Source: Penelope pileata
Lineage: Eukaryota; Chordata; Aves; Galliformes; Cracidae
Direction of reading: 5' to 3'
NCBI GenBank assembly: GCA_013396635.1
Contig: WBMW01005650.1
Span: 4,109,647 to 4,173,646 of the forward strand
DNA length: 64,000 bases
The notes under the pieces were generated by a model. The model was not told the DNA's origin and made no database searches. It saw nothing but the letters and a program-made list of their open reading frames with translations. Shown here one piece after another: positions 23,391 to 34,710 of the stretch; the stretch's first letter is position 1, and every line of letters starts with the position of its first letter. The position numbers and the translations under genes were made by a program.

Positions 23391-26300
23391 ATTTAAAAAG
23401 ATTAGAACAACAATTTGCAACAGATTATGCTAATAATGCAAAGAAACCCAGATGACAGGATCAGCGTCACTGTATTACTTAAAGTTCTGGCCTACACACT
23501 GAAAAATATTTCTGAATTTCTGGCCTATATCTGAAAAATATATCAAATTCCTTTCATGTACTTTATAATGATAAATCTATATAAGGCATTGGTCTTACCA
23601 CTCATATAAAATTGATGTGAGAAAAAACTGAGATCCATTCTATTGAAATAAGCTCTGTAGGTACTCATTTTAAATTCACAAACCTCTTCATCTTATCTTA
23701 AAAAGCAAGCCTAATTTTCCTTTAATGTGTAAGCAGATCAGAAATAGTGCTGCTGATCCACAAGCAAATGCAAGATATCACCCAATTCTCTACCAACAGA
23801 ACAGGAGGTAGTAGAGCATATTTTTTAATTAAAACTATTGAAAAAACTACAACTCTAGAACAGAAATTGTAGAAAAGGCTAGCATACATCTGCCCTCCCT
23901 TTTCTTATAGCCTTCTCTCACAGCTACATATGCTGCCTTATTCATTTCAATGATTCTGCTGTACTTAATAGTGAACAGGTCAACATACTTGGGTGACAAA
24001 AGCACAGGATGGAATTTCATCTCCACAGCAGCTGATGACAATACTCCTATCAACTTCACAAGGTTTCACTAACAACCTTTTACATTTATGGGTCCAGACT
24101 GTAAATTCACGTTTTTGACCATGCTTTGATCTACACTTATTATTTGCCTGTGGATAGAAAAATCAACCATCTAGGAACACTTCTGTCAAGGGTACACCAC
24201 GTAATTTATTTTAGATTGTCTAGAAGTGACAACCCATATATAAAGACCATCAGAGAGCTCTTGCTTACCTCAACTGACAAAACATAAGCAGTTCCCTTCG
24301 AAGGGACTGAAGTGCTCCACACTGACCTGTCACACCGATGCTTCCCTTTCAATAGGGCTGCTAGGATAATGTTACCATTTCATTTGTCATTTTGCAAGCC
24401 ACAGAAAAGTCAATGGAGAATCTAAACACAAATGTTACAGGAAATGCTTTATTTTCATTCACGTGTCAGGACAACAGGAAAATAGTTCGCAAAGACCAGG
24501 AATTAATATACTCAGCCATCCATGCACAGTCACACGCAATTGAGGTTCATCCAACAATATCTGAAGTGTTTCATCCTTTTATATTGCGTAAGGGAAAGAA
24601 ATGATGGGAATGATTCCTAAAAGGTTTCCATCTTTGTCTGGTGTAAGACACATTAGCAATCTGAAGTTTGCAGATTATTAAGATAAATACAAGCAAAGAA
24701 AATGTTGTGATTCTAAACTTTTAATGATAGACTGAAAAAAAAAATGAAAAGCTGAATGTAAAAGTTTGTGGCTGTATTTTCCAGTGATCTAGATTCAGGA
24801 TACTCTCAGATACATCCGCTGAGACATCCACTATTTTAAAAGAAAAATAAAACAAATTTTCTCACAATATGACAGGCATTATATAAATTTGCACTGTTAC
24901 TACTAGAGAAAAAAAAATCTGCTTCACAATCCCCGTGACCTTTTCTTGCTAACATCAGAATTCTTGACAAAGCCTACATACTAGCTGCTACACATATATA
25001 CTGTGATATTTCTTCACTGTTACGACATATGAATTCATAGGTAAACAGGTTTCACACACAGGATTATTTCTAGAAAATGTAAGAAATTCATATAATGTAT
25101 GAAGAAAGAAACCAAAGACTACATGTTGTATTGTCTTGGCTTTCTGTCTTTTACAAAAACTCAGAACCTAGTATCAAGAATGAGTTATTTTCTGCAGACC
25201 CATGAAATATGAAATCATGAATATTTGAAAAACCTTACTAAACAAAAAAAAGAGAGCTATCACCATAATTGCAGCTGATATGAAAGGAAAGGCAAGGAAA
25301 ATATGTTGTACAATTGTGCATTTTTTGTGATCACTTTTAGAAAATTACTAAATTGCAGTGGATCTAGATAAAAATGGAAGCAAACTAAGAACTACTGTAC
25401 AGACAAATGCTATCACATCTTTTAATAACATCACAGTTAAACAACGGCAGCTGCAGATTGAGAAGGCTGCATAAAATCCTTGAAAAGACTGCAAAAACAG
25501 TGTTGGTGCATGAGCAGCTAACACAGCTTCCCAACCTACATCAGTTATTATGCCAGAAAATATTGCAAATGTTATGATGCACTAGTATTAAGGAATGACG
25601 ATGTACTCAAATGAGAATAATCACAGACCTTGCGCAAAGTCTGTTTCTATAGATTGAAACAGATACAGTGTCCCATCCAAAACAGAGTTGCATAGGCATA
25701 AAGAAAGTTCACCACCAGGGCAGAGGGAAAACATGAAAATACAGGAGAAAATATGCCATAACTGTAAGTGCAAAAGCAAATTCACAAAGAGGAAATAAAC
25801 AAAATGCAAAAGAAGACCTATTGATACTGCAGAGCAAAAATATGATAATGGAAAATGCCCTGCATATGAGGTCATAAGCAGTAATTGTAGCAAGAGAACA
25901 CACTATGTCAAAGGTTGTAGACGGAAAAAAAACAAAGTACAAAGGCATCATATCAAGGAAGTAGGCAGTGACTCAGGGGATGAGACTTTGCATGTCCAAC
26001 ATTAATGCAGCACAAAAACAAATAAATGCTTTATAAAGCTCAGGCTAGCATAGGATTCAAGGGCAGGGACAGAAACAACCAGAAAGCTGAATGCTGATGA
26101 GGCAGTGGAACATCAGAGACTCCGCTGCCCTGTAAAGACTGACTTAGCTTTAAGTAAGGAAATAAACAAAGAAGGCAAAATTGTGCTGAGCTGAACCAAA
26201 TTAAAATTTTACTGCTGCACAACCATAATGATTCTAGGCTAATGCAAATTATAATCAGAATCCAAAAAAAAAAAAAGTACATAGATTGTAAAAAAATACA

Positions 26301-27443
26301 TGAGACATGGCTGTCAGCTGAAGTAAGCGAACCTGTGAACCTAGAGAAAACATTAATAAAGTATACAAATGAGCAAAACACAAAAACCCAGAGCAGACAA
26401 TTCTCCATAGTATCCCTACAGGAAAAACTAAAAATTACTAAGCTGTATTTGAAAGACTGGGATGTCTTCCAAGGATGTTACACCTGGAAATAAATAGAAT
26501 AATTCAGACTGCACAACACCTGTCTTGCTGAACACCCATTGCATTAAAACTAACAAAAACCCAAAATACAGGGAGCAATAAAACAAATGAGGAAAAACAA
26601 AACAAAGGAAAACAAAACAGCCCCGTCATTGCTAAGTAAATAACAAGGCAGTCACTGAGAATACTAGGCAAGCTGAGAATTTGCACAGTCAAAAGAATTT
26701 AAACAAAGCACTAAGTCGAGATAATTACCACATACTTATTTCTGCATAAACCTGCATGATTTAACAAAACCTATTATACTTTAAAGATAGCTCTAGTCAG
26801 ACTAGGAGAACAGCAACCTCTCCACACTCCAGCAGACACAGCTTCCCTGTGAGAAGTAGAAGACTACTCATTCTCCTGGCCAGATCTGGCAGTGAAACTA
26901 CTCAACAGCATAAATACGGAACAGACAGAATGATGCAGGCAAGTTCTTGATGCAACTTTGTGTGTTTATGAGAATGAATCAAGAAAGTTAGCAAGGAGAA
27001 AATAAGATAAAACTTTAAGAAAATGCATTAAATCATAGCTTTGCAAGGGCTTTTATGACAAGGCTGCTAACCACTCCCCAGACCTCCAGTTTATGCTAGT
27101 GAGACCTCAAGAATCCACTTCAGAAATCAACATGTCCAGAAAGGAATCAGGTTCTGTTTGTCTGGCTGGAGCAGAACAGGATCGTGAACATAATAGATAA
27201 AGAAAACCCAACACCGTCCACATCAGTTATGTGCCAAGTTCAAGTCAGGGCTTGGAAAGAGTCCAGGAATGCACTACAGACAAAGATTTACATGAGTTGT
27301 GATCCATCACTGTGTTCAAACTGCCAAGCACCGCAAGAGTGGTGCCACCTGCCACTTGACAGCATCAGAATTATTTGGACATATAAACTGCTTCAAATAA
27401 ACAGATAGGAAGATCACAACACCGCTTTCACACAGTCAAATAC
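23391..27443. other. AT-rich noncoding DNA, no gene seen
   Basis: No gene is supported. Minus-strand frames at 25621-25951 (90 and 80 codons, overlapping) and 26040-26408 (122 codons) are very hydrophobic because they translate the complement of A-rich sequence. None has a recognisable family or an accompanying membrane-protein signature beyond this bias. A 14-bp perfect palindrome (TCCCTTCGAAGGGA) lies at 24293-24306. A-rich low-complexity sequence occurs around 26260-26300 and 26575-26620. Confidence 0.65.
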
Positions 27444-27505
27444 AAAGCCTCTCCAAGGAACGCCTTGAAGCCTCTCCAAGGAACACCAAAGCCTCTCCAA
27501 GGAAC
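27444..27505. repeat. Three-copy interspaced tandem repeat
   Basis: AAGCCTCTCCAAGGAAC occurs three times, beginning at about 27445, 27468 and 27489, separated by short unlike spacers of 4-6 bases. It is a small minisatellite-like array with a 21-23 bp period. Confidence 0.88.
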
Positions 27506-29610
27506 CGATCTAGAACAATATTTTGTATCTAGAAGGTTAAAGAAGCTGGACTAAGATTAATAAGAATCGAGGTCTGGTGGATGGATGGGATATTTAAAAA
27601 AATGCAAGCCAAGCAATAGAAACAGTCATTTCTGTAGCACCAAGACCCAGACTGAAACATGAATGAGTTTTCCACAACAAACCATATATAAAATACCTCA
27701 TTGTCACAGAGCTATCAGGCTTCTGTAAGTAGCTGAACTGACAGACATGACCGTAGTGAGACTCATGAGCAAAGCAATACAGCATGTCAGCAGTTTGATG
27801 GCAGAACTGGGTTTCCTTGAAGTGAGTTCCTGTTATTTCTCTAGAAAGGAAAATTGGTATTCAATTTATTATCAGCACTTCCATAATCAGTCAGTCAAAA
27901 GCAAAGCTGAAGCAGCATCGCAGTTTCAAGGCTTGTAATAAGATGTGCTAAAGCCTTATCGTAACTCAGGAGAAATCATTCTTAAGTGGACAGACAGTCT
28001 CATAGAAAGCTCAGTAAATATTCTTATGTTGAGATATTAATGTATAATAGTGCCTGCAGTGTTGCTACAACTCCTGATGGTTGAAGGGTAATGTACCAAA
28101 AGGAGGAAAAGACACGCTAAAATCAAATTATACTATGACAAACTGAAGACATCAAACCGAAAGCTCAGTCTTGACATCACATTTGATCAAACAGTTCCTT
28201 ATTTACAGCGTTGTGGTAGATTGATAGCACTTTCCCCAAAATTCTAGACACTGACAAAATAGCAACACAGAAACAGGAAAGGGTTGACTGCTCCTATGTC
28301 TTCGGAGAGGAAAAAAGAGAGGCATCTATGTTCAGAAGGTGTTTTCTGCTTGTGAAATGGATACTTCCCCACAGTCCCACAATAGGACTGTTAAGTTCTT
28401 TGGTCAGCTCCAGCCCTTGTCAGCAGTTATACACTGTGCTTTGCTAGCTTACTTCTCTTTAGCCAAATATTTTGGATTTCACAAAGAGGTACCTAATTCT
28501 TCCTATAATCACAGGGATGTACTAAGGTGTCTCAACTGTGAATTCTGGCTTTCATTTTAGGAGTGAAATGCTTAAAAACTCAATGTTTCACACTGAGTTC
28601 TTCATTAGATTTGTTAAGAATATAAGCAGACTGCATACATTTGTAATTGTAGAGAGGTAGGAGTAAAGTACCTTAAAATGGAATAATTAAAGGAAGCACG
28701 GAATTGCACAAACATAGAGATAAAGCCAACAGGACTTTGAGAGATAATAGCTATCTGCAGTAATAAACATGAAGTGAGAACAATTCATGACTTGTGATAA
28801 CATTTGAAGTGAGGATATAAATCAGATGAAGAGAATACAGTTCAAAGACTAAAAATGTATGCACAACTAGACAGAAATAAAGAAAATATAAAAAGCTTTT
28901 TGTTATCTTCACCTTGTAAGTGAGATAATGCTTGTCTTTAATGATACACCCTTTGAGTGGCTCCTGCACTTAGCTGTGAGGCTGTAACAAAGATACAGTA
29001 ACATCTAGGTTTATGGATATACCTGATCAGCATAGGTCTAGGTTAGCCACTCCTAAGGCTGTTGCTTACTGAGTCACACTAAAGATACTGAACATAGACT
29101 GTATGCCTGGCACTTCGAAACATTCAGCTGTAAATTCATATATCAGTTAAGGATTCAAAAATTTTTAGTCAAATGATAAATTTATTGATGCTGTCAAAGT
29201 CTGGTGTGTAAAATAATTTTACTTGAATAAATTCAGTTATATTTGCTGAGTATAACCTAGCTTCATGTGTGGTCATCTTTATGAAACAAGACTCTAAGCA
29301 CAGTGTTACTCTCAGAAGGTCAGCCTTCCCAGACCTGTGTTGGATTTGTGTTGTGTCTTGGCAACTTCTTTTCAAGACACTTTTTGCAAAAGAGATTCAC
29401 ATTTTCAAGGCCTAACCTACATCTATGCTGAAGAAACAAAAAAACGTAAGAATGAAGCAGAGATGTCACAATGTGTCACAGTCTTCTTTCTTCAAGAATG
29501 CCATTGCTGTTAAAGGTGGTACTGCTAGAAGGCAGTTAGAAGGCAGCAGTTCCTTTTTTTCCTTACAGTAATAACATTCAAAAGAAAAAAGGTAAAAGAC
29601 ATTGAAAGAG
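27506..29610. other. AT-rich noncoding DNA, no gene seen
   Basis: Frames are at most 75 codons and unrecognisable. No mobile element or RNA gene is evident. Confidence 0.65.
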
Positions 29611-29644
29611 ACATGTTCATAATGGTTACATGTTCATAATGGTT
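29611..29644. repeat. Perfect 17-bp tandem duplication
   Basis: ACATGTTCATAATGGTT occurs twice in direct succession (29611-29627 and 29628-29644) without a mismatch, suggesting a recent slippage or duplication event. Confidence 0.95.
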
Positions 29645-29814
29645 CCCTTAAAGGTTCTGACATTGCTTCACAGAACGTTTTCTAAAGCTGTAGAAGCATC
29701 CTAACAATGTGATCTCTTATAAGAGGAGGAAAAACAGAATGAAAACTTTAGCCTTACATTAATTACGAATTTCATGGCCTTATTGAAAGGATATTTCAGG
29801 TGAGTCTCCATAGC

Positions 29815-30640
29815 AATCCGCTTTGTACCCGGTATCATTAAATAATTTCAAATTAATGACTTGGCTAATGGAGCAGGTACTAAATTTGCAGTTGAAACAG
29901 GGGTGGAAGGGACAGTGAATTTGCTGAAAACGATCATATGATAGAATCGTAGAATCACTAGTTTGGAAAGGACCTCCAAGATCATCTAATCCAACCGTAA
30001 ACTGACTGAAATGCTCCAGAAACGCAAAGTACAGTTGTTGAGGGATGAGAACTAACTGCTCCACAAAGGCAGGAGGAAGAGTGTCGTGCAAGACAGGAAT
30101 CAGCTAGCTAAACTAAAGTGCTGCAGAAAATCTAAAGGTGCTTACTGGATCATAATCTAAAGACTCAATAATAACATGCTGATATAAAAAGCATGTTGTA
30201 CAAGGATGAGTTTAGGCTGTAAGACATCAGTACTGTTTCCAATTGTTCCAGCAATGCTAAGACTTTAGCTAGAGTATTGTATTGGGCACTGGATGGCAGT
30301 ATGGCAAGAACTAAAGCAGGGCAAAAAGAATAAAAAGAAATACAAGGGACCTGACTTATCAGGAAAATTGAATGCATCAGAGTACTTTAGCCTAAGACGG
30401 GTGAGGCAGAATAAAGTAACAGACTTCATATGTAAAAGTCAACAGTAAGTAAGAACAAGAAAATAATTTGTGAAGTACATCTGTGAAAGATGAAACAAGA
30501 AGTATTGGGCTCAGATCGCATCACAATGTTCAGCCTAGACCTCAGAAAAGCTTTTGCACAGTAAAGACTGTGAAACAATGATGAAATAAATTGTCAGAGG
30601 AGAGTACAGTACTTCCACCTTCTAAAACAGGTTGGCCAAC
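29815..30640 (+). mobile_element. Ancient CR1/L3-type LINE remnant (interrupted)
   Basis: In sense orientation the segment follows old CR1 LINE order. It starts with a TCATTAA...TTAATGACTTGGCTAATGG block (29838-29870) and a CTAAATTTGCAGTTGA block (29880-29894). After a 59-bp intrusion come GCTTACTGGATCATAATCT (30139-30157), CTAGAGTATTGTATTGGGCA (30270-30290), AAGAAATACAAGGGACCTGA near 30336-30354, AGCCTAAGACGGGTGAGGC (30390-30408), TTTTGCACAGTAAAGACTGTG (30551-30571) and TTCCACCTTCTAAAACAGGTTGGCC (30612-30636). It retains no open reading frame. Its 3' tail beyond 30640 is not recognisable. It belongs to the same old stratum as 22470-23390. Confidence 0.75.
29940..29998 (-). mobile_element. 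Short CR1 3'-end insertion, nested
   Basis: The + strand shows the complement of a CR1 tail: ATAGAATCGTAGAATCA followed by TTTGGAAAGGACCTCCAAG and ATCATCTAATCCAACC. Only the last approximately 59 bases of the element are present, an extreme 5' truncation that is common for CR1. It interrupts the older plus-strand LINE, whose recognisable blocks resume on the far side, so it inserted later. Confidence 0.93.
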
Positions 30641-33137
30641 CATTTACCAAGAATAACAAAGAAAGGGAGGGAAATCAGATGACTTCCTGAGTTCTTTTCA
30701 GTGCTTCTTTTCAATTTCTTTACACTTCCCAGCTACTAAGTTTCCACGATTCAAAGAACATAGTTCTCTAGTATTCTGCTCTCCCAGTTAAGCTTTTCTC
30801 TTCATATTCAAAAATGCTGTGACTTTCCATGACACTGACTAAGCACAAGGAACTTGTCATGAATATATATAGACAAGGAATTTTCATATGAGTGGTGTTT
30901 AAACAAAAAACTACATTCTCAGAAAACCTAGTAGTGTCCCTACTGGTGCTTTTGAAATCAAAAGACAAGACATAATTTCTCTTGGTATTACTTTTTTACT
31001 GTCACTTTTACAGCAAGGTGCACAATGTAAACAAAAAAATAAAGTTCTTAAAAAGCAACACCACACTTTTCAAAATTCAGGTTGGTGAAGGAAAAGAAGA
31101 GGGAAAAATTTCTCAGTATGGATGCTGCTCTACAGGGAATAAAATAAATAGAATTGCATTCAAATACAACATAATCATTCTTTGAAAATCCTTTTTCTGC
31201 CCCAAGATAAATAATTTTATTGAGAATAAGACACTTTGGGACCCCCCACCTTTAATATCCTAAATACTTTTTAAAAATTTAATCACGATAACAATAGTGC
31301 CAATGCTCTTCAAAGAAGGCAAAACGTAATAAGGATTTTTTTTTCATTCTTATTGGTCTAAGAAAATAAATTTTGTGACTGTTCACAAATAATCATTTAA
31401 CCATTACTTCTGTTGTGGCAGCTCTTCTTTCACTGATCCTTAAAAAGGAAATGCTCTGTTCCATTAAAATTCCATGTGCCTTCCATACATACTTTGGACA
31501 ATTCAGTTTTGATTAAGAAGTAGTGGAGTAGCAGCCAGTCTCCTATTTCAAGAATTTTCTGAAGAACCCATGGAAGTCGAAGTCTTTCAAAAATTTCTAT
31601 GTATTTGATTTCTGGATAACTATCCTGAATTGTGAACGTGTCTGTATAGACCTTTATTCACCAGTAAAATGTTACTAACACTTTTTAATTTAGTGTCTCC
31701 AGCAAGCATTTAATTCAAATTTAGCAAGCCAGATACTGCTTTTTAATTAAATATAAGATAATTGTTAAAAGTGAACTTACTAAGCATTTAGAAGATAAAT
31801 CTAATAGTCATGTAATTAGCTCAAAATTACATAAGCAAGAAATGCCTAATCCTATTCTTAGTAGGACATGGACTTTGTAAGGAATTTGCAGATACTTAAT
31901 TAACAGTTATCAAAATAGCCTACAGCAAGACAGGTTTCTATTAATTGTTAAAATAGTGATATTTAATGAGCTTGTTAAATGATAATACACTTGGGACAAT
32001 CAACTCATTTAGTTTCTAAGTATTCCATTGTAAATCCCTAATGTCTTTATCAATGCATATTGTTAGTTTGTCCAAAGTAACCAGCGATCTTGCATTGTTT
32101 AATTTTTAAGTTAGTAAGGAGACATCTTCAGAAGTAGGTTCCTCTTAAATATTGCTACTTCACGTTCACTTTTGAAAGTTCTGATCGCAACAGATTTAGC
32201 TTTTGGGCAGAGTGGAAAAACCTTGCCAGTTAATTTTTGTGTGCAAACCTGAACTGTTCACCTTCCATGAACAAGCTACAGCTAAAGTAACTCCATTAGA
32301 AATTCTTTCCTTCACTGTGCCTCTTGTTTCCTCTTCCTTACTACTACACAGAAGGTGGTTTTTTTGGGGAAGCTTCATTTGTTAACATGAAGCATGACAC
32401 TCTACTTAGTACTTCTAGACTATTTACAGTTTCTTCTATGATAGCATCACTAGAATAACTCCCTTCCGTCTTCTTAATTTTCAGCAGTATAATGACAAGG
32501 TCTAACGCAATTTTCTAGCACTGCAGCTGAAGTAATCAAGGCCAGATTTCTGAGCCAGTGAAAGAACAGGACACTGTAAACATCCAAGCTTCCAAGCCAA
32601 ACTGTCTGCCAGTGTCATGTAACCTAAAATGCTGATTACAGACAGAAAAATGAAGACTTAATAATGCAAGAAGTAGTAACAAAGAAACAGTATTTGTACA
32701 GAGATAAAACAAACTAAAGAAAACAGTGTGTTCAGAGTCCAGAATCGTGGAAGTATCAATCCTACCACAAGGCCCATAGACGGATAAGGTAAAGAGAATA
32801 CTTTTTTCTTCCATTACTCAAAAAAGACGGGATCTCTGCAGCTTCTCTTCAAACCACAAATAAAAGGAATCATATAAGTATAAAAGAAACTTTGGAGGGA
32901 AACAATTGCCCTACATCATAGTCTTTTATGGTAGGGATTAGCTTCCAAACATATTTTCTCCAGCATGTCCATTACTTACGTCAGCCCAAATAACTCATAG
33001 GCAAAGTATTTCTGCTCTCTCTCTTATTTTTTTTTTTTTGGTTATTAAAGAGTTGGTAGATTGGAAAGGGGGCACTAACCCATAGCCCCTAGCCACAGGA
33101 GGTTAAATTAATTAGAGAATTTAGAACACTTAGCATT
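30641..33137. other. AT-rich noncoding DNA, candidate conserved block inside
   Basis: No gene is supported. Positions 31690-32060 are very AT-rich with many homeodomain-type cores (TTAATTAA at 31743-31750 and 31897-31904, TAATTAGC near 31813, ATTAATTG near 31939). This resembles conserved noncoding elements of developmental loci in style, although conservation cannot be seen from one sequence. The opposite-strand frames at 32196-32385 and the 92-codon frame at 32536-32814 are unrecognisable. Confidence 0.6.
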
Positions 33138-33178
33138 ATACATTACGCAGCAGGCTTCATACATTACGCAGCATGCTT
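33138..33178. repeat. Direct duplication, 21-bp period
   Basis: ATACATTACGCAGCAGGCTT (33138-33157) recurs at 33159-33178 with one change (19 of 20 identical). Each copy carries one CpG. Confidence 0.92.
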
Positions 33179-34368
33179 AATTCTGAAGAACTCCAGCTAC
33201 AATTACTATTGTTAACTATATAGTGATTGTCACCAATATTGTCATTCTGTTTGTAGGGGAAAGAAGATAGTATCTCCTCTTGTATCTGATACAACTGCAA
33301 ACAAGGAATAAGCTTTTCAGCAGTGAGTAGTTTCATGACATCTGACAAAGAACCAAGTAACTCCAGATGAACAACAGGTTACAAATGATTCCAGTTTGAC
33401 AGATTCCATCACCAGCAGACGGATACCTTGCAAGTTAAATGAGGAACAGCGGAGAGACTGATAGGTTCTTAAGACTGCATTGCTCATGCCTGAGTCTGAA
33501 TTATACTGCACACTTGGAGAAGTATTGTACTGTTTCAGAGCACAACAAAGCAGGCTGTCCTGGCAATGCCCTGTAGACCACAAATGGCTATGTCTATTCA
33601 GACTGCATATTGATGTGTACACATTACTGTAAGTGGCAGTTATGACTTCACAAGTAGCATGGGAGTCAGTGATGTGGTAATTCATTTAATTTGTTTAACC
33701 TATTTAATATACTGGAGACACTGTGCAAGTACTTGTTAGTCTGTTAGCTGTTACAGTTCCAGAGGCTGTTTCATCTACATTTAAGCCCATTACTTCCCTA
33801 AAATGTTTGTTAGAACCGACTACCTAACTTATTAAGTAAAAGTAACAATGATGCATTGCCTCATTCATTGTCTGAGATGGATAGAAATTGAAATGTGATC
33901 AGCAATCAGCGAATGACAAAGGAAGCAAGCGTTACCATATTCTATGAGTAACCCTGGCAATGAACACACAGAAATGATCCTCAATAAATAATGCAAGAAT
34001 AAAAAGCAATACATCATAATTATGTACAGAAGACTTCCACAAACAATTCTTTATGTTCACAAAGAGAGAAATAAGTACACACTACTATCTATGGTAAATG
34101 TATTTATGGCAGTGATAAAATGTATGTTTGTGGGTAGAAAAGGAAAAAAAAAGATAAGGAATGAAGTGTGATTTCAGTTTTCATTTATTTCCTAACATTT
34201 GAATTTTGACATACGGAACGTTACAGGCAGAATCTTAAATACTAAATTTAACAATGTTTTGAAGAACTAATTTTGTTACCTTTTAGGGAGTGTTTTAATG
34301 TTTTTAATATTGTGTCAACAGCAGTGAGAGTTTTTTGAAATACCTTCCGAAGTTTTACCACAGATGGA
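33179..34368. other. AT-rich noncoding DNA, no gene seen
   Basis: The longest frame (122 codons, minus strand, 33317-33685) is Ser/Thr/Cys-rich without a recognisable domain. No element or RNA gene is seen. Confidence 0.6.
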
Positions 34369-34710
34369 CAACTTCTGACAGAGAAAATTGTGTGTGAGTG
34401 GAAAGTATAGTTGCTGATGGAGAACATTTTACCTGCAGAGAAGCACAGATACTGCCAAAGCAGATTTTATCTGCCTGCTAACAGAAGAGATTTTACCTGG
34501 TAGTGAAATGTAACTACTGACAGAGAAGATTCCACTCATCAGCAGTTGAACTGTGGCACATAAAACTTTTTCTGTCAGAGGCTGTACATATTTTTTGTCT
34601 CCATTGTAGGATACAGTCTAAGAAAAAAAGTAGTTGCTGATGAAGCTTACGTGCATTTGTGTGACAGAAAAGACTTCATCAGTTCACTACCTGCTGGGGC
34701 ATAAAGTTTC
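34369..34710. repeat. Degenerate repeated motif region
   Basis: Variants of a (T/C)TGCTGA(T/C)GGAGAA / CTGACAGAGAAGATT motif recur at about 34374, 34412, 34476, 34516, 34634 and 34661, some followed by TTTTACCTG. TCATCAGCA at 34536-34544 is the exact complement of TGCTGATGA at 34635-34643. Spacing is irregular, so this is a decayed tandem array, an unrecognised repeat, or coincidence in similar-composition DNA. Confidence 0.35.

Noticed and set aside
26040..26408. 122-codon hydrophobic minus-strand frame resembling a membrane protein
   Set aside because: Hydrophobicity is the expected product of translating T-rich sequence; there is no family resemblance and the neighbouring frames show the same bias.
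33317..33685. 122-codon minus-strand frame
   Set aside because: No recognisable domain or exon signals.
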